From Davidsoniella eucalypti (lineage: Eukaryota > Ascomycota > Sordariomycetes > Microascales > Ceratocystidaceae), in contig RMBW01000081.1 of the NCBI GenBank assembly GCA_004009845.1, forward strand, positions 1 through 64,000: DNA of 64,000 nt, written 5' to 3'. Position numbers and translations under genes: made by a program. Below are positions 19,190 through 30,153 of this stretch, piece by piece (positions within the stretch are counted from its first letter, which is position 1; each line of letters starts with the position of its first letter). Under the pieces are notes generated by a model, which did no database searches, was not told where the DNA came from, and saw only the letters and a program-made list of their open reading frames with translations.

Positions 19190-19371
19190 TGTAAGAGACT
19201 AAGGCCTAGTAAGGTTAGCCAAGGCATCCCTTGTCAGTACTAGAAATCGGCTATAAGTAGGGACCTATTCCCGCCGATTATTAGTCTTAGTTTCTCTTTC
19301 TCCTTCATCGGTCTCAATCGAATCATTCTTTTACGACCAGTTTTCTTCGCAACTCCTCGTATATCGTCTCA
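19190..19371 (+). repeat. Family A LTR, plus strand (182 bp), 5' LTR of A4
   Basis: TG..CA ends. TATAAG is at 19252, with the self-primer ATCGGTCTCAA at 19307-19317, 55 bp later. Confidence 0.9.
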
Positions 19372-19373
19372 TT

Positions 19374-19384
19374 TTGAGACCGAT
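19374..19384 (+). other. Self-complementary PBS of copy A4
   Basis: TTGAGACCGAT, starting 2 nt after the LTR, is the exact complement of 19307-19317. Confidence 0.78.
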
Positions 19385-19400
19385 AACTTCTTATCTTGTC

Positions 19401-19664
19401 CAAGCACCGCTTGCCCCTTTGTCCGAGCATCTGCTCGCTGTATTTACTTCTGTCCAAGCCGTCTGCTTGCCCTCTATTCTGTCCCAAGCCGTCTGCTTGC
19501 CCTCTATTCTGTCCGAGCCGTCCCGCTTGCCTCCCTTCTGTCCAAGCCGTCCGCTTGCTTCCCTCCTCTTTGTCCAAACACCGTCTCTGTTTGCCCCTAT
19601 CCTGTCCAGACTCTGCTTAAAAACAGTCTGCCATCTGTTCCAAGCCCCCTCACTGAAAGGCTTG
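19401..19664 (+). other. Tandem hairpin array in family A 5' leader (copy A4)
   Basis: Nine short inverted repeats at about 30 nt spacing: 19401-19413 CAAGC/GCTTG; 19424-19437 CGAGCA/TGCTCG; 19455-19469, 19485-19499 and 19543-19557 CAAGC/GCTTG; 19514-19529 CGAGC/GCTTG with one G-T pair; 19575-19593 CAAACA/TGTTTG; 19607-19630 CAGACT/AGTCTG; 19641-19664 CAAGCC/GGCTTG. The small hairpins are mostly preceded by TGTC and several are followed by CC. Paired changes among units preserve the stems. Confidence 0.72.
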
Positions 19665-19707
19665 CCCCTACCCGCCGCTTGTTGACCCCTCGCGCCCCTA
19701 AGTCACC

Positions 19708-21508
19708 ATGTCTGACCTTATCTTCCTGTCCGGTCATTATGGCCTCCCTGATTTGCTCCGCCCTCGCCGGCTACCTACGAATCTTCCTAGACCTCAAACA
19801 GTATCTCGCCCTGGCCCGCGTCCACCTCTTGGACCCCAGCCAGGAACCCCCTGAGGGTTACACGTCTGTCGGCTGTAGGCCTACCCGAGGACCGCCCTTG
19901 GAGTAGACCAGGCTGGTGCTACTTGGCACTGTTCAACGCAAGGAACGTGCCCGTCTCGCAGCCACCCTAGGTTTCTGCCCTGCCTCTCGTGACATCCTCA
20001 GTCACAGCCAGCACTTTCACAGCCACTTAGGTCCATCTGTCCTTCACCAGCGGTTTTGTGTCGGCCACGTCCACATCGGCCAAGCACGTACGCGTCCAGG
20101 AAAACCGCGTTGCACGCACCTCGCTCCGTCCTTCCCTCCTCAAGTCACCGTTCATGGGCCTACCTCGCACCCCACGAGAACTCGCTCCAAGGCCAAGGAA
20201 ACCACTGAGCAACTGATCTCCACTGAGACAACCCACGCGCGCACCTTGAGCCGAGTAACCACCTCTCGCAACCCGCTACCCTTGGATGACGAAGACGACG
20301 CAAGTGATAACCCTTCCGATACCTCTGACCTAGCTCGTCTGGCTGAAAGCATGAGGCCCCGTGACACCTACCCTGAATCTGACCGTGGTCGCCAACCCTC
20401 GCGTGAAGCCGACCGTCTGGACTCCCTGCAATCTGATATGGTAGAAATGAAGTCCATGATGAATCGACTCGGTCAAATGTTGTTCGCCAAAGGAACGTCA
20501 TGATACTACCGCTCCTCCGCTACCGCCTGCCCCTGCTCCTCAGCCATTACTCGCCTCTTCCAACCAAACCCTACCCCGTCAGGTCCAGCCTCTACTCAGC
20601 GAATTCAGCGGCTTGCACTCTGACTACGAGATCTGGAGAAGGCTAGCAACGAACAAAATGTTGATCGATGGAGCAGCCCTAGGCGGTGAACTCTCGAAGG
20701 CAGTCTACCTGTACGGCCGCTTGGGCGCAACCACACAAGCCAAGTTGAACGTCTTTTTCGACTCTATCGGCCAACGTTCCAGACCCTACGACCTGCTGCT
20801 GGAGAAGCTTGATGATATGTTCCGGTCGCGTGAACGGCTCACCAACGCGCGCATTGCTTTCTACCAATCCGCCCAAGGAGACAGGGAACCCTTCAAAGCC
20901 TTCCACCTCCGCTTCGAGACTCTAGCCATGGAAGCCGGCATCCACGACGACGCCACGCTAATTGACATCCTGCGTTCTGCCATGCGTGACGATCTGATTG
21001 AACGCACCGGATGGGCTTGGGAGTCCAACTCATACCACGCTATCATCGACAGCCTCTTGAAACACTTCGACCGCCCCACTGGTAAACGCCGCGCTATCGA
21101 ATCGGCCCCAAACCTGAGCATACTAAGTCGAGCAACTGGAGAGAGCGGCCCGACCAACAGACTCGTCGGGAGAACCGCCCCCAGCCTGCTGCCCGTTCGG
21201 AGAGACCAAAACTTTCCGAGTCGGAACGACATCGTTTAATGCGTGAAAACGCATGCTTTATCTGTGGGCTCAAGGACCACATTGCACGTCGCTGCCCACA
21301 ACGCTCCTCCAAGCCAGGACCCTCGAACAACCAGCTGTCCATCAACGCCATACGCACGGTGATGCGTGAGGAAATCGCCAAGTACGACGAACGCGCCATG
21401 GATCGCGTGCTGCCACCCCCGGACAACACTACCACGACGGTAGCCAAGGTAGACTCGAAAGCAGTGGATAACGGGTCGGAGTACGACCTAATCGAGTTGG
21501 ATTTTTAG
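19708..21508 (+). pseudogene. Gypsy A4 gag, frameshifted
   Basis: Homologue of the intact A2 gag starting at ATG 19708 (MSDLIFLSG). The frame is lost near 19725-19870, near 20500 (after MLFAK) and near 21110-21240. Recognisable blocks remain: KERARLAATLGFCPASRDIL, the capsid core HSDYEIWRRLATNKMLIDGA and the CCHC knuckle CFICGLKDHIARRC. It ends LIELDF followed by TAG after five T's, as in A2. The frameshift hairpin is weakened to 6 bp (21512-21517 with 21529-21534). Dead copy. Confidence 0.87.
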
Positions 21509-21931
21509 GAAGTCAGGACAAGTCGCGCCCTGACAAGGAGGATACGAAGATAGGGGAAGAGATAGTTAGAACTCAGATGGGAGCTAAAGGTTTATACTTA
21601 GATTTGTCTATTAATGAACTTTCGACTAAAGCTCTCGTCGACAGTGGCTGCCTCTGCCTCGCCGTCGTCCCCCGCGCCTACTCCACTACGCCACTCAGAC
21701 CCAGCCCATCGAGCCACGCAAGGTCTCCCTCGCCTCCTCCCAGTCCGACCACCTGTCATCACTCAGATAGCACAGTTTACGCTACACCTACCTGACCACC
21801 ACGAGGACATTTGGGCCTACGTCGTCCCCGGCCAAACCGAAGACTTAATACTCGGTCAACGCTGGCTGATTAATCACGACGTGCATCTACACCCGCGCTC
21901 TGGACAAATCGAAGTCACTGACACGAACTAG
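21509..21931 (+). pseudogene. Gypsy A4 pol start (protease), frameshifted
   Basis: Pol start in the -1 frame to gag: MGAKGLYLDLSINELSTKAL, then VDSGC (retropepsin-type active site). The frame breaks right after SGCLCLAVVP and is recovered downstream as ITQIAQFTLHLPDHHEDIWA and DLILGQRWLINHDVHLHP. Everything after the protease is missing. Confidence 0.82.
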
Positions 21932-21954
21932 GAAGAGGCAATGGCAAGCAATCT

Positions 21955-22097
21955 AGAGTAAAGACTTCGATTGATACCGATGAAGGAGAAAGACTAATAT
22001 CTGTTGGAATACGGCGGGAATAGGTCCCTATTTATAACCGTTTATCTGGCTAAGTATCTTACTTAGCCAAATACCAACTGGGCCTTAGCCCCTGACA
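21955..22097 (-). repeat. C-type LTR remnant, minus strand
   Basis: On the minus strand it starts TGTCAGGGGCTAAGGCC and contains TTATAAATAGGGACC and CATCGGTATCAATCG, positionally equivalent to the TATA box and self-primer of the A and TRIM LTRs. The segment CCGTATTCCAACAGATATTAG is closest to the TRIM LTR. A run of C (22103-22111) to its right is the polypurine tract of a minus-strand element. The left end toward A4 is not clearly defined. Confidence 0.7.
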
Positions 22098-23300
22098 TTA
22101 GCCCCCCCCCCTCTCGGATGCTAACTATAATCTAAACTAATACTAAAATACATTTTGCGCTAATAATGGGGATGGTGGGTGGGTAAAAAATGAGGCCCCC
22201 CGTAGGGGTGCATGAAACGGGCCCCCTGTCTTGGGTAGGAAGTCGGCTGATGCTGCTCCAATTAGCGCGCGGTCTAAGAATATGCGCCATGCGAGGGTGT
22301 CTTCGATATGTTTCACTGGTTCCCAAGTAGGGTCTTGGTAGCCGGACCATTAACCAGTGCTTGTTCATGCCCACGGTATTTCCGTTGGCGGACAATTTCT
22401 TCCACGCGGAATTCTCCTTCGGCTATAGCGTCGTCTCCGTATGCTTCCTCTCTTGAGACAGCCTCAGGTTCGTCGTCTTGGATAACCTGTGAGGGTAAGG
22501 GGTTAGTCCCTGCGTGTCGTACCTTGCTGATGTGGAAGACTGGGTGGACTAGGCCTGGAATGTTAAGTCGGACTGCGTGGGTGCCTATCAGGCCTGTAAC
22601 CGTGTAGCGGCGAGCTAGCCAATCTAGCTTCTTAGAGGGTCTTTCGGAAGCGATGTCTCGCATTTCAGGAGGACTATGTCTCCTATCTGAAAACTGGGAG
22701 GCTGGCTGGCGGCGGCGGTTAGCTGCTGTCTCCTGATAATCCTGTGCTGACGCCATGGCAACCTGTGCGAAACTGGTGGCGTCGCGGATTTTGTCTAGGA
22801 AGGCCTGGGCGTCGTGTACCGGGGACTGCGTAGAGGATGGTTCGCTAGTGGGAGATGGCTCGATGATGTCCATGTTGTAACCGTGTGTCGCGAAGAAGGG
22901 GGAGATGGCAGTGCTAGAGACGGTGCGGTTGTTTTAGGGCGATCTGTGCTTGTGGAAGGAGATCCGCCCAGTTGTCCTGGGCGAAGGAACAGAAGATCCT
23001 GAGGAAGGTTTCAATCTCCTGGTTGCTTCGCTCCTGGGCACCGTCGGTTTGAGGGTGAAAGGCCGTAGAGAGGCGACGTTTGATGTTGAGACGGCGGCAT
23101 GCTTCTCCCCAGAAATGATGTGAACTGGGGGCCGCGGTCTGACACGATGGCTGAGGGAAAACCGTGGTTGTGCGAATACGTGGGTGAATAGAGCGTCAGC
23201 TGTTGCTTTCCGCGGAGGTGTCTGACATGGGGATAAGGATCTGCGACTTGGAGAGTCTGTCGGTGACGCCGAGGATGAATGTGCAGTGCTTGGAAGGTTT
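22098..23300 (-). pseudogene. Gypsy family C pol remnant: integrase and chromodomain
   Basis: Minus-strand remnant related to family A but clearly distinct. Integrase pieces include ILGVTDRLSKSQILIP near 23230-23280 and the equivalent of PQTDGAQERSNQEIETFLRI near 23000. The C-terminal part (MDIIEPSPTSEPSSTQSPVH; ASERPSKKLDWLARRYTV; FRVEEIVRQRKYRGHEQALV, a chromodomain start) lies at 22313-22873. Frames break repeatedly. The left side joins the C-type LTR; the right side loses similarity near 23300. Confidence 0.78.
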
Positions 23301-24100
23301 TGGTGAAGACCCCGAGTTCGTAGTGGCAGCGGTGTGAGCAGTTGCTGGTCTATCGTCAGAAACCCGAGACATGGCAGAGCTAGAAGAATTGGGTAATTTT
23401 CCAGTCAACTCTAAGCGGTGAATACGAGACTTGAGATCGGTCCAATTCGTCCCAGACAGTTGCAGGAGCAGCGCCAGTCGATGTAGTTGAATCAGTGCCT
23501 TCTTGTGTGTTGTGGTCCGGTTGAGAGGGTGAGGGTGCTGCTGATTCTGGGGAGTCGTTGCTGAGGAGCGGGTGGTGAGTCAATTGGTCGGTAGTATTGC
23601 GAGAAGCAAGCGGTGACGAGTTGTAGGTTCTGCATGGTAGGATGTGCCCGATTTGTAGTTCCCAGAGCGGCTTGTGACGATTGAGATGCCTTCGGACATA
23701 GAGGGTTTGCGACGACTGGTGTACTGTGGAGCATCAGTTGGGTTTGAGTCTTGGTGCACAAGGGAACGAGAGCCAGCCGAAGTATGAGCTCTAGTCGTAG
23801 AAGAGCGACGGCCAGAATCCTCGCAACAACACTAGCGCCAGACACGAAAGGTCGCGGGCAAGGCTGCGGTAGGTGAGAGTTCGTGGCGGGCCGACGGCTG
23901 ACTGGGTGTCATCGTTGGAACGAGATCCGCGGGTGCGAGATGTTTCTTGCTGATCTGAGAGACGGCGGGAGACACGAGGTGGCGATTGTGGGACAGCGTG
24001 CGATGGAATAACAGATGAGAGAGGGTCGTCGATGCGAGGCGCGAGACACGCGATTCTGAGATGGGAATTGAGTTACTATCGTATGGACAATCTACGTAGA
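23301..24100 (-). other. GC-rich, possibly decayed retroelement gag sequence
   Basis: Minus-strand frames here give Ser/Thr/Pro/Gln-rich peptides without a start or a domain I recognise. Composition resembles the linker-rich gag of the nearby elements, and it adjoins the C-type pol remnant in the orientation gag would have. This could be its decayed gag, but no motif proves it. No intact gene. Confidence 0.35.
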
Positions 24101-26296
24101 CATTCTTCCGGGTCGTTCGTTTCTAAAAGTACAGAATCAACTCAAGTGCCGTAGTTGGTTTATTGTTGTTTCATGCCAGAACTAACACCAAGGCGGTATG
24201 TTTCATAGCGTCAGCTTAGTTTATCTATATTGCTATGATTAGCTAGAAGGCGCGTAGACTACCGCATTACACTGTAGCACTGGTAGTTTCGAGCTGTAGC
24301 ACCAGATACCAAGATACATCGCTCATAGTCTAATAAGACGTGGCACCCTACAATGATGTCTGTGGATTTTATTTTTGTAGCTAAGGAGATGCTGTTCTTG
24401 TTAAGATATATGACGTAGTCTCGCACCTGAGACAACCTATTCATAAGAGCGTAGGACTGTGCTCGTGTATAAAGAGGGTTTTCAGTAGTGGCGCATTCTC
24501 CCTTAGGGTTTTTAGGGTTGCCAACCGTCTTGTTCACGATGAGGTCTAAGCGGGCTTTGTAGTGTTAGTGAGCTAAATTAATCGCCACCACTATCTGATG
24601 CTGACGAAACACTAAACACTGACAAGACGGCTTTGTTTGTTTGAGCGCCACGCTGAAGGATAGAAATGTCAGAACTTCCCACACTAAGCTTTGTTCCGGA
24701 ACACTACGCTACACCGTACAAGAATAGAACGTTTCTACGGCATCTCAGATCTCGACATCTTAGGCCTTCTGGTTTCCTCTATTCGCCTTGACTAGACAGA
24801 GGGGGGGCGTCGCAGCACTGCTACATCGACAACGACAGTGTGGAGGAGGATGTAGTGGTCGTGTGAGTTTTAGTTTGAGCGGTTCTCCAGAAGAACTTGG
24901 ACAGCCTTGGTGCGATGGGCCTTGCAAGTCATGATATCATAGTTGAAGGCCGATATTTCAGTGCCACGAAGCGAAGCTAAAAGAAGCCAGCAATAATAAA
25001 AAAATAAAAAAAAAAAAATAAACCTGGAAAAGGGCCGCGAATCATGGCGGCTCTGATCGACTCGCTTCTCAAGAAAAAGCTTCGCGGCTATAAGCCTTTC
25101 CATGCTACCCTACAGAAAAAAGAAAAGAAAAAAAAGACAACTCTGTGCGGTTCCCACAGCCCATTTACACTGTAGTGTTGCTATATCGTGTCCTGTCACT
25201 GCTATGCTGATATCTCTATAGGCCGGCAGACTATACGGCAACGAGCTCGTATTGGGCCAGCTACCGCCGTAAATAGTGGTCGGCAGCTACCTTCTGGAAT
25301 CTATAGCATAAACGTTCCGCGTGGAAAAGAAGACGGGTTTTCCCAGGACAGGTTAGCCGATTATATGTGCGGAATGCTATAAGGGCGACCTAGCCAGATA
25401 ATTTCTGACATTGACAGCCATCTCTTGTGTTGTTACTTTTTATTTTGTATTTTTTATTAGTCTACAATGTATAGTGTCTGTTCTACGGAGATAAGGTATA
25501 ATACAGCAATGCTATAGGGGAGCGACGCAAGGCCAGCTGCGAACATGGTCGTACGTCATGAGAAACGGCTGTTGAAATTAAGTCTCTCGTTCTCCGACAA
25601 GCGGCCTCTTGGTAGAGACGACGGGGAAAAGCAAAGAGAGAAAAAGAAAAAGAAAGAGACGGTAAAGTCTTGTAGGGTAAAATACACTCACATATGTAGG
25701 CGCTGCAACTAATGGACACGCTAAAGAAAAAGAAGAACAAAAACCACCACCACAAAATCGCTCGTTTGACGCACTGGATAGTATTCAAATTAAAAAATAA
25801 ATAATAAAAAATAAAAAATAAAACACCACGCCAAAGGCCAAATCTGCGCACGACCGCTAACCCCCATTGCCGGCTAAGGGTATTCGTGCAAAGCAGGCTT
25901 GCGCCCCTGTATAATACAGCAGTGCTATATGGGCTCCGGTGTCCTGTAGGCCACTGCAGAGGCTGTTCCGCCCTTCGACACGCCAAAAGGACTCTTCGGG
26001 CCAAGAAGACCCTGCCATTACGGCTTATTACGTTGGAGCTTTCGACTCTGCGCTAACTCGGTACAGCAGACGCTGAGGAAGCGTTGCGTGGCAGGCTGGC
26101 TGTTCTCGTGCTTTAGCGGGTCTGCCCCCCCTCCTTCGTCCAAAACGGATGTGGGTTATAGAGCTTGGATGCTATAGCGAACAGGCGCTATAGAGGCTCG
26201 TGGATGTGGTATACGGGGTGTCACAGCCAAATCGAGCACTGTTGGCTGGGTGCTAGCTGCGTAAGACAGCTATAGCAATGGTTTACCGCCACTGTC

Positions 26297-26355
26297 ACTG
26301 CTGCTGCTGCTGCTGCTGCTGCTATTGCTATTGCTATTGCTATTGCTATTGCTAC
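26297..26355. repeat. Compound microsatellite (CTG)n-(CTATTG)n
   Basis: About eight CTG/TGC units pass into five CTATTG hexamers. Non-coding context. Confidence 0.9.
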
Positions 26356-28903
26356 AGGCCATGCTATACAGGACTTGGCTACGATGCTACGTCTCTCTAA
26401 CGCTAGGCTACATGTACAATGCTACCTGTGTACATTATACAGGCACTTCTATTGCAATGCTACCATCGCCAGCCCAAAACTGCTTGCTGCTGGGACGGGT
26501 TTCGCTTATCTGGGCTGCTAAAGACCTGTTGACGCTTGCTCTTTTGTGATTTGCTGTTTATTGTAGCTGTAGCTTTCCAGTACAGGCCGGCTTTTCTACT
26601 GTTGGGATAACTGTGGTTTTCATCATAAGATGCAAAGTGCAAACACTGTCGTAAGCTCACAGAGAGCCGAGCAACGTGAAGCCCATGCCGCAGCCCGCAG
26701 CAGAGAGAAGAGAAGAGAAGAGAAGAGCTATTGTCTCGAGGAGATGCCAGAGCTTGGGATGGCTGCGTGTATGAAAGATACCGAGAAGACTGGCGTTCCG
26801 TCTGTTGAAAAGAAGAAGAAAAGAAAAAAGGCCGGAATATTACTTGCAGAAGAATGAATACACTGGAGTGTGTACGGTACAAACAGCCCAAGACATTGAT
26901 AGAGAGCTTCGTTTGCCGGCAATGTGCGCCTTGCAGTCGTTTTGAGACTGGTGCAGGAAGACCAGCTTGTTGCTACCATCAATAACCAAGCCCGCCTAAG
27001 TCCATACAAGTCTGTCGACTGTCTGTACACACATGCAATAATGCACATAGTCAACTGCGATAGTTGCATATCAGCCTTGGGATAGGCCAGACTAGAGACA
27101 CTCCCCCAGATCTCTTGCCCCGATAAGCCCCTGCAGCACCTACATAAGTAGTAGCTTTTACTTTATTGCTGCCCTCCGTTTATTCGTCCTCATTTTATAT
27201 ATTGTATCTGTATTTGATCGGTAGACAAGAGTAGGGGTAGCTATTTTAAATATACGTTATTACCATGGTGTTTTATTGCCCTTCTTCCCTTTTTTCATTT
27301 TCCCATTCAGAGCCAAAACGAGATGCTTTTCCTAAAAGAAACGAAACAGCCGACGTGTGGAGAGGTCCTTTAGGCCTTGCATTGTATAAGAATGAGTGAA
27401 TAAATGACATGTGAATATATGTATGCACAATAAAGAAGAAAACGAAGAAGAAAACGTACAGAGACAGCCGTCCCGGCGATCACACGCTGATCTCCAATGT
27501 GTCAAGCACTCGACCAAGAGAGGGCCTGGTGCATTATTCCAGCCTTGCTCTGTATGGATTCATAGTTATTCAGTTGGAACGAAGCCAACAACGCTCTGTT
27601 CATAGTACGGTAGTATTCACCGTGTCATTGCAAGGGTTAGCAGCATAGATAGGGTTAGCACACTCGGAACTTGGAGATACAACGACCAAGGCCAAAGATG
27701 GCAAGTCGACCGAAGGACGCTTCTAGTGTCTTTTTATTTTTTCTAATTTTCTTAAAGAATGGAATCTAGAAGCCGGCCTAGAACTCTTTCTGCTATTTTC
27801 GTCCTGATCTTTTTGCTTGGGCCGGCCGCCGTCATTCGTTGGATCTACCGGGGTTTTGCCGGAGAAGGCCGTCTATCTACCTGTACAAGAATATGGCTAG
27901 GCTGTCTTGGGTAGCTGATTTGCACTTCAGCCCACAGAACAGAACATCGAACGCTATCCAGCCTGGGTTCCCAGACACTTGACGACCGTAGCTGAAGCAG
28001 ACGGCGGCGTTACAGAAACGGAGCTACGATGAAGCTGTGTAGAAAAAGGAGCACAAAGGCTCCATAGAGACGTCACACAGCTACAGCTACATCTTGCTCA
28101 GGTTGGCTTACCGTAGCAAAGCAATGCTATCATATTGTGAGCATAGTGCAGTAGAATGGCAGTGAACAAAGAAACCAATAATGCTGTGTGTTATTTATAC
28201 CAGACGTAATGCAAGCTCATAAAGCACTGGCACCTGATTAGTTTATTGGCAGGGTCACTACGGGCACCCCCTCCCACTTTGAAATGAGATGCTATGCTAT
28301 GCTATGCTATTATTGCTGGTGATATTTTTGATCTCTTTGAGTCTCAACCAGCCGCTTTGCTCCAATTCATCCCAGAGACCAGACACAAAGAACGAAAAGA
28401 AGACTGAAAACCATGGTGAGTAATCAGAGACGCACAAAGATGGGAAGCAAGCACAGGCCTGTCTGTAACAAGGTCCTGTCAAGCCTTCTTCGTTGTCTCT
28501 TCATAGGCCGTCGACAATCATCTCAGCATCACAGGACAGTATGCTATTGCTTTTGTACAATGGCGTTGCTTGGTGCTTTGCCCAAGTGCAAACTTCCGTC
28601 TTCACACAAAAGGACTCATTACTGAATAGAAGAGGGTGTTGGGTTAGACTAGCTGGCTAGACGAAGGGAAGGGGGTTGAAATCTGAGCCTAGCCTCTCTA
28701 AGCTCTGTAGGCTTTTAAGGGCAGCAGAGCTCATATGTACTTATCCCACCATATATGTACTATGGAATACTAAAAAACGGCCAGGACAGGGGTTAGAAGA
28801 ACAAGCAGCCGGCTATTGCCCTTCTCCTCCCTAGGCTGGGCTTGGGCTGACAAGAAAAGTCGAGTTATAGGCAAAGAAAAAAGAAGAAAAAAAGTGAAAG
28901 CAA

Positions 28904-28920
28904 GGGGGGGGGGGGGGGGG
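28904..28920. repeat. Poly-G run (17 G)
   Basis: Uninterrupted 17 G on the plus strand, in a non-coding region. A similar C run follows at about 29,083-29,093. Length may be imprecise because of sequencing error. Confidence 0.85.
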
Positions 28921-29700
28921 TAGTCTCCACGCAGTCGTAGTCGACAGATTCTGGAGTACGTAGCCTGCGTAGCGCAGCAGAAACGAAAAAGCGGTCCAGG
29001 CACAGCTCTGGAGCAATAGCAGTTAGTTGCATGTCGTAGAAGCATAACTTATACATGGCCAAGTTGATGGCTCTCTCTATACCCCCCCCCCCCCTCCCCA
29101 TGCGGCACCACTGGGATTTTTATGACGGACGAATTGTCGCTGCTGCTATTGCTCTCTTGGTTGACAGGCTAGAAAAGAGCTGCTACCACATAGCTAGCAT
29201 ACAGAGGCATATCTGTGTCTGCTGTCATACTACCACCCCCGGGTGCACCACTAAAGGCATCACCAGGCCGTATCGGCCCCCCTCTTGTTTCTTTCCGTTT
29301 CTTCTTATAACTAGAGACTCTTCGTCACCACTTTGTGATTCATGTCTACTCTGCTGCTGTTCTATCATCGCATCTTCTTTCCAACCGACTATATCAGAGG
29401 CACTTCTTCTCGTGCTCGCTATACCACAGCACGACAACACCGACGTCTCCTGCGCTCACCACATCGGCTTTTGCTTCTTTTTTATTTATTTATTTTTGGT
29501 CCAGCCGCCCGCTTCTTTTGTCCTTTGTCGATAAAAGAACGAATAAACGGCAGAATAAACCTGTTTTATTTTTTATAATCATCAAACTCCGCAACAACCA
29601 ACCCACGAAAACATCGTGTGTGAACAGCCGAACCGGTGTTTGCTTTGTATTTTTTATTTTTTACGTTCTCGCGTACTTCACTCATCTATCAGTAGAGACA

Positions 29701-29723
29701 GAGAGAGAGAGAGAGAGAGAGAG
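29701..29723. repeat. (GA)n microsatellite upstream of the forkhead gene
   Basis: Eleven GA repeats about 430 bp upstream of the forkhead ATG, within what is probably its promoter or long leader. The stretch between is pyrimidine-rich, typical of fungal leaders. Confidence 0.85.
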
Positions 29724-30153
29724 TCTACAGAGAGTCCGAACGCACACGCCCTGTCCTGTTCGTTTATCTAGCGGCACCCCGGTCCTCACTTGTAGTATAT
29801 CTTCTGGGCTTCCCTGTCTGGCTTTTCCTTTTGCCACTCTGCGTCCCTCGCCAACTTGAGCATCACAGCACCTCTTACCATACCATCTTCTCCTTGTTTA
29901 TAGACGTTGCCCTCCCCTCACGGCCGTCCTTTGCTCTGCTGCCTTCCTGCCTCCTCCTCCTCTCCTTAGTTTGAATCAGAGTCTTCCTCCTCGTCTGCTT
30001 GCCAGAGACTGATTATATCCTATATCCTATATCTATATCTTGAGGGCACTTCGCCAGACGGCATCCTTTGAGTTTGCGGGCCTACTAAGCTCTGCTCTCG
30101 CTCTCCCCAGCCCATCCTACCAGACCATCTCGCCTCTCCTTGTGCACAGCATT

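Larger units (their letters stand above)
19190..21931 (+). mobile_element. Gypsy family A copy A4, 5' part (LTR, leader, gag, protease start)
   Basis: Plus-strand family A 5' half: 5' LTR, self-type PBS, hairpin leader, gag and the beginning of the protease. It is more diverged than A1-A3 and has several frame breaks. It ends near 21931, after the protease region (LINHDVHLHPRSGQIEVT), where it meets a C-type LTR remnant. Confidence 0.87.
24101..29700. other. AT-richer gene-poor interval
   Basis: No reading frame here has domain signal, a consistent start, or splice sites giving a longer protein. Notable content is simple sequence: A/T homopolymers, a CTG/CTATTG microsatellite (26297), a G run (28904), and many scattered CTATAG/GCTATA motifs, especially 25,200-26,500. 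I see no tRNA or rRNA gene. It may hold decayed repeats beyond recognition. Confidence 0.5.

Noticed and set aside
19401..19600. Regular ~30 nt repeats that look like a CRISPR array
   Set aside because: The repeats are variable hairpins inside a retrotransposon leader in a fungal genome, spacers are not unique, and there are no cas genes.
25483..26004. 173-codon minus-strand frame
   Set aside because: Low-complexity Phe/Ser-rich peptide from A/T-rich DNA, no domain, no homologous feel.
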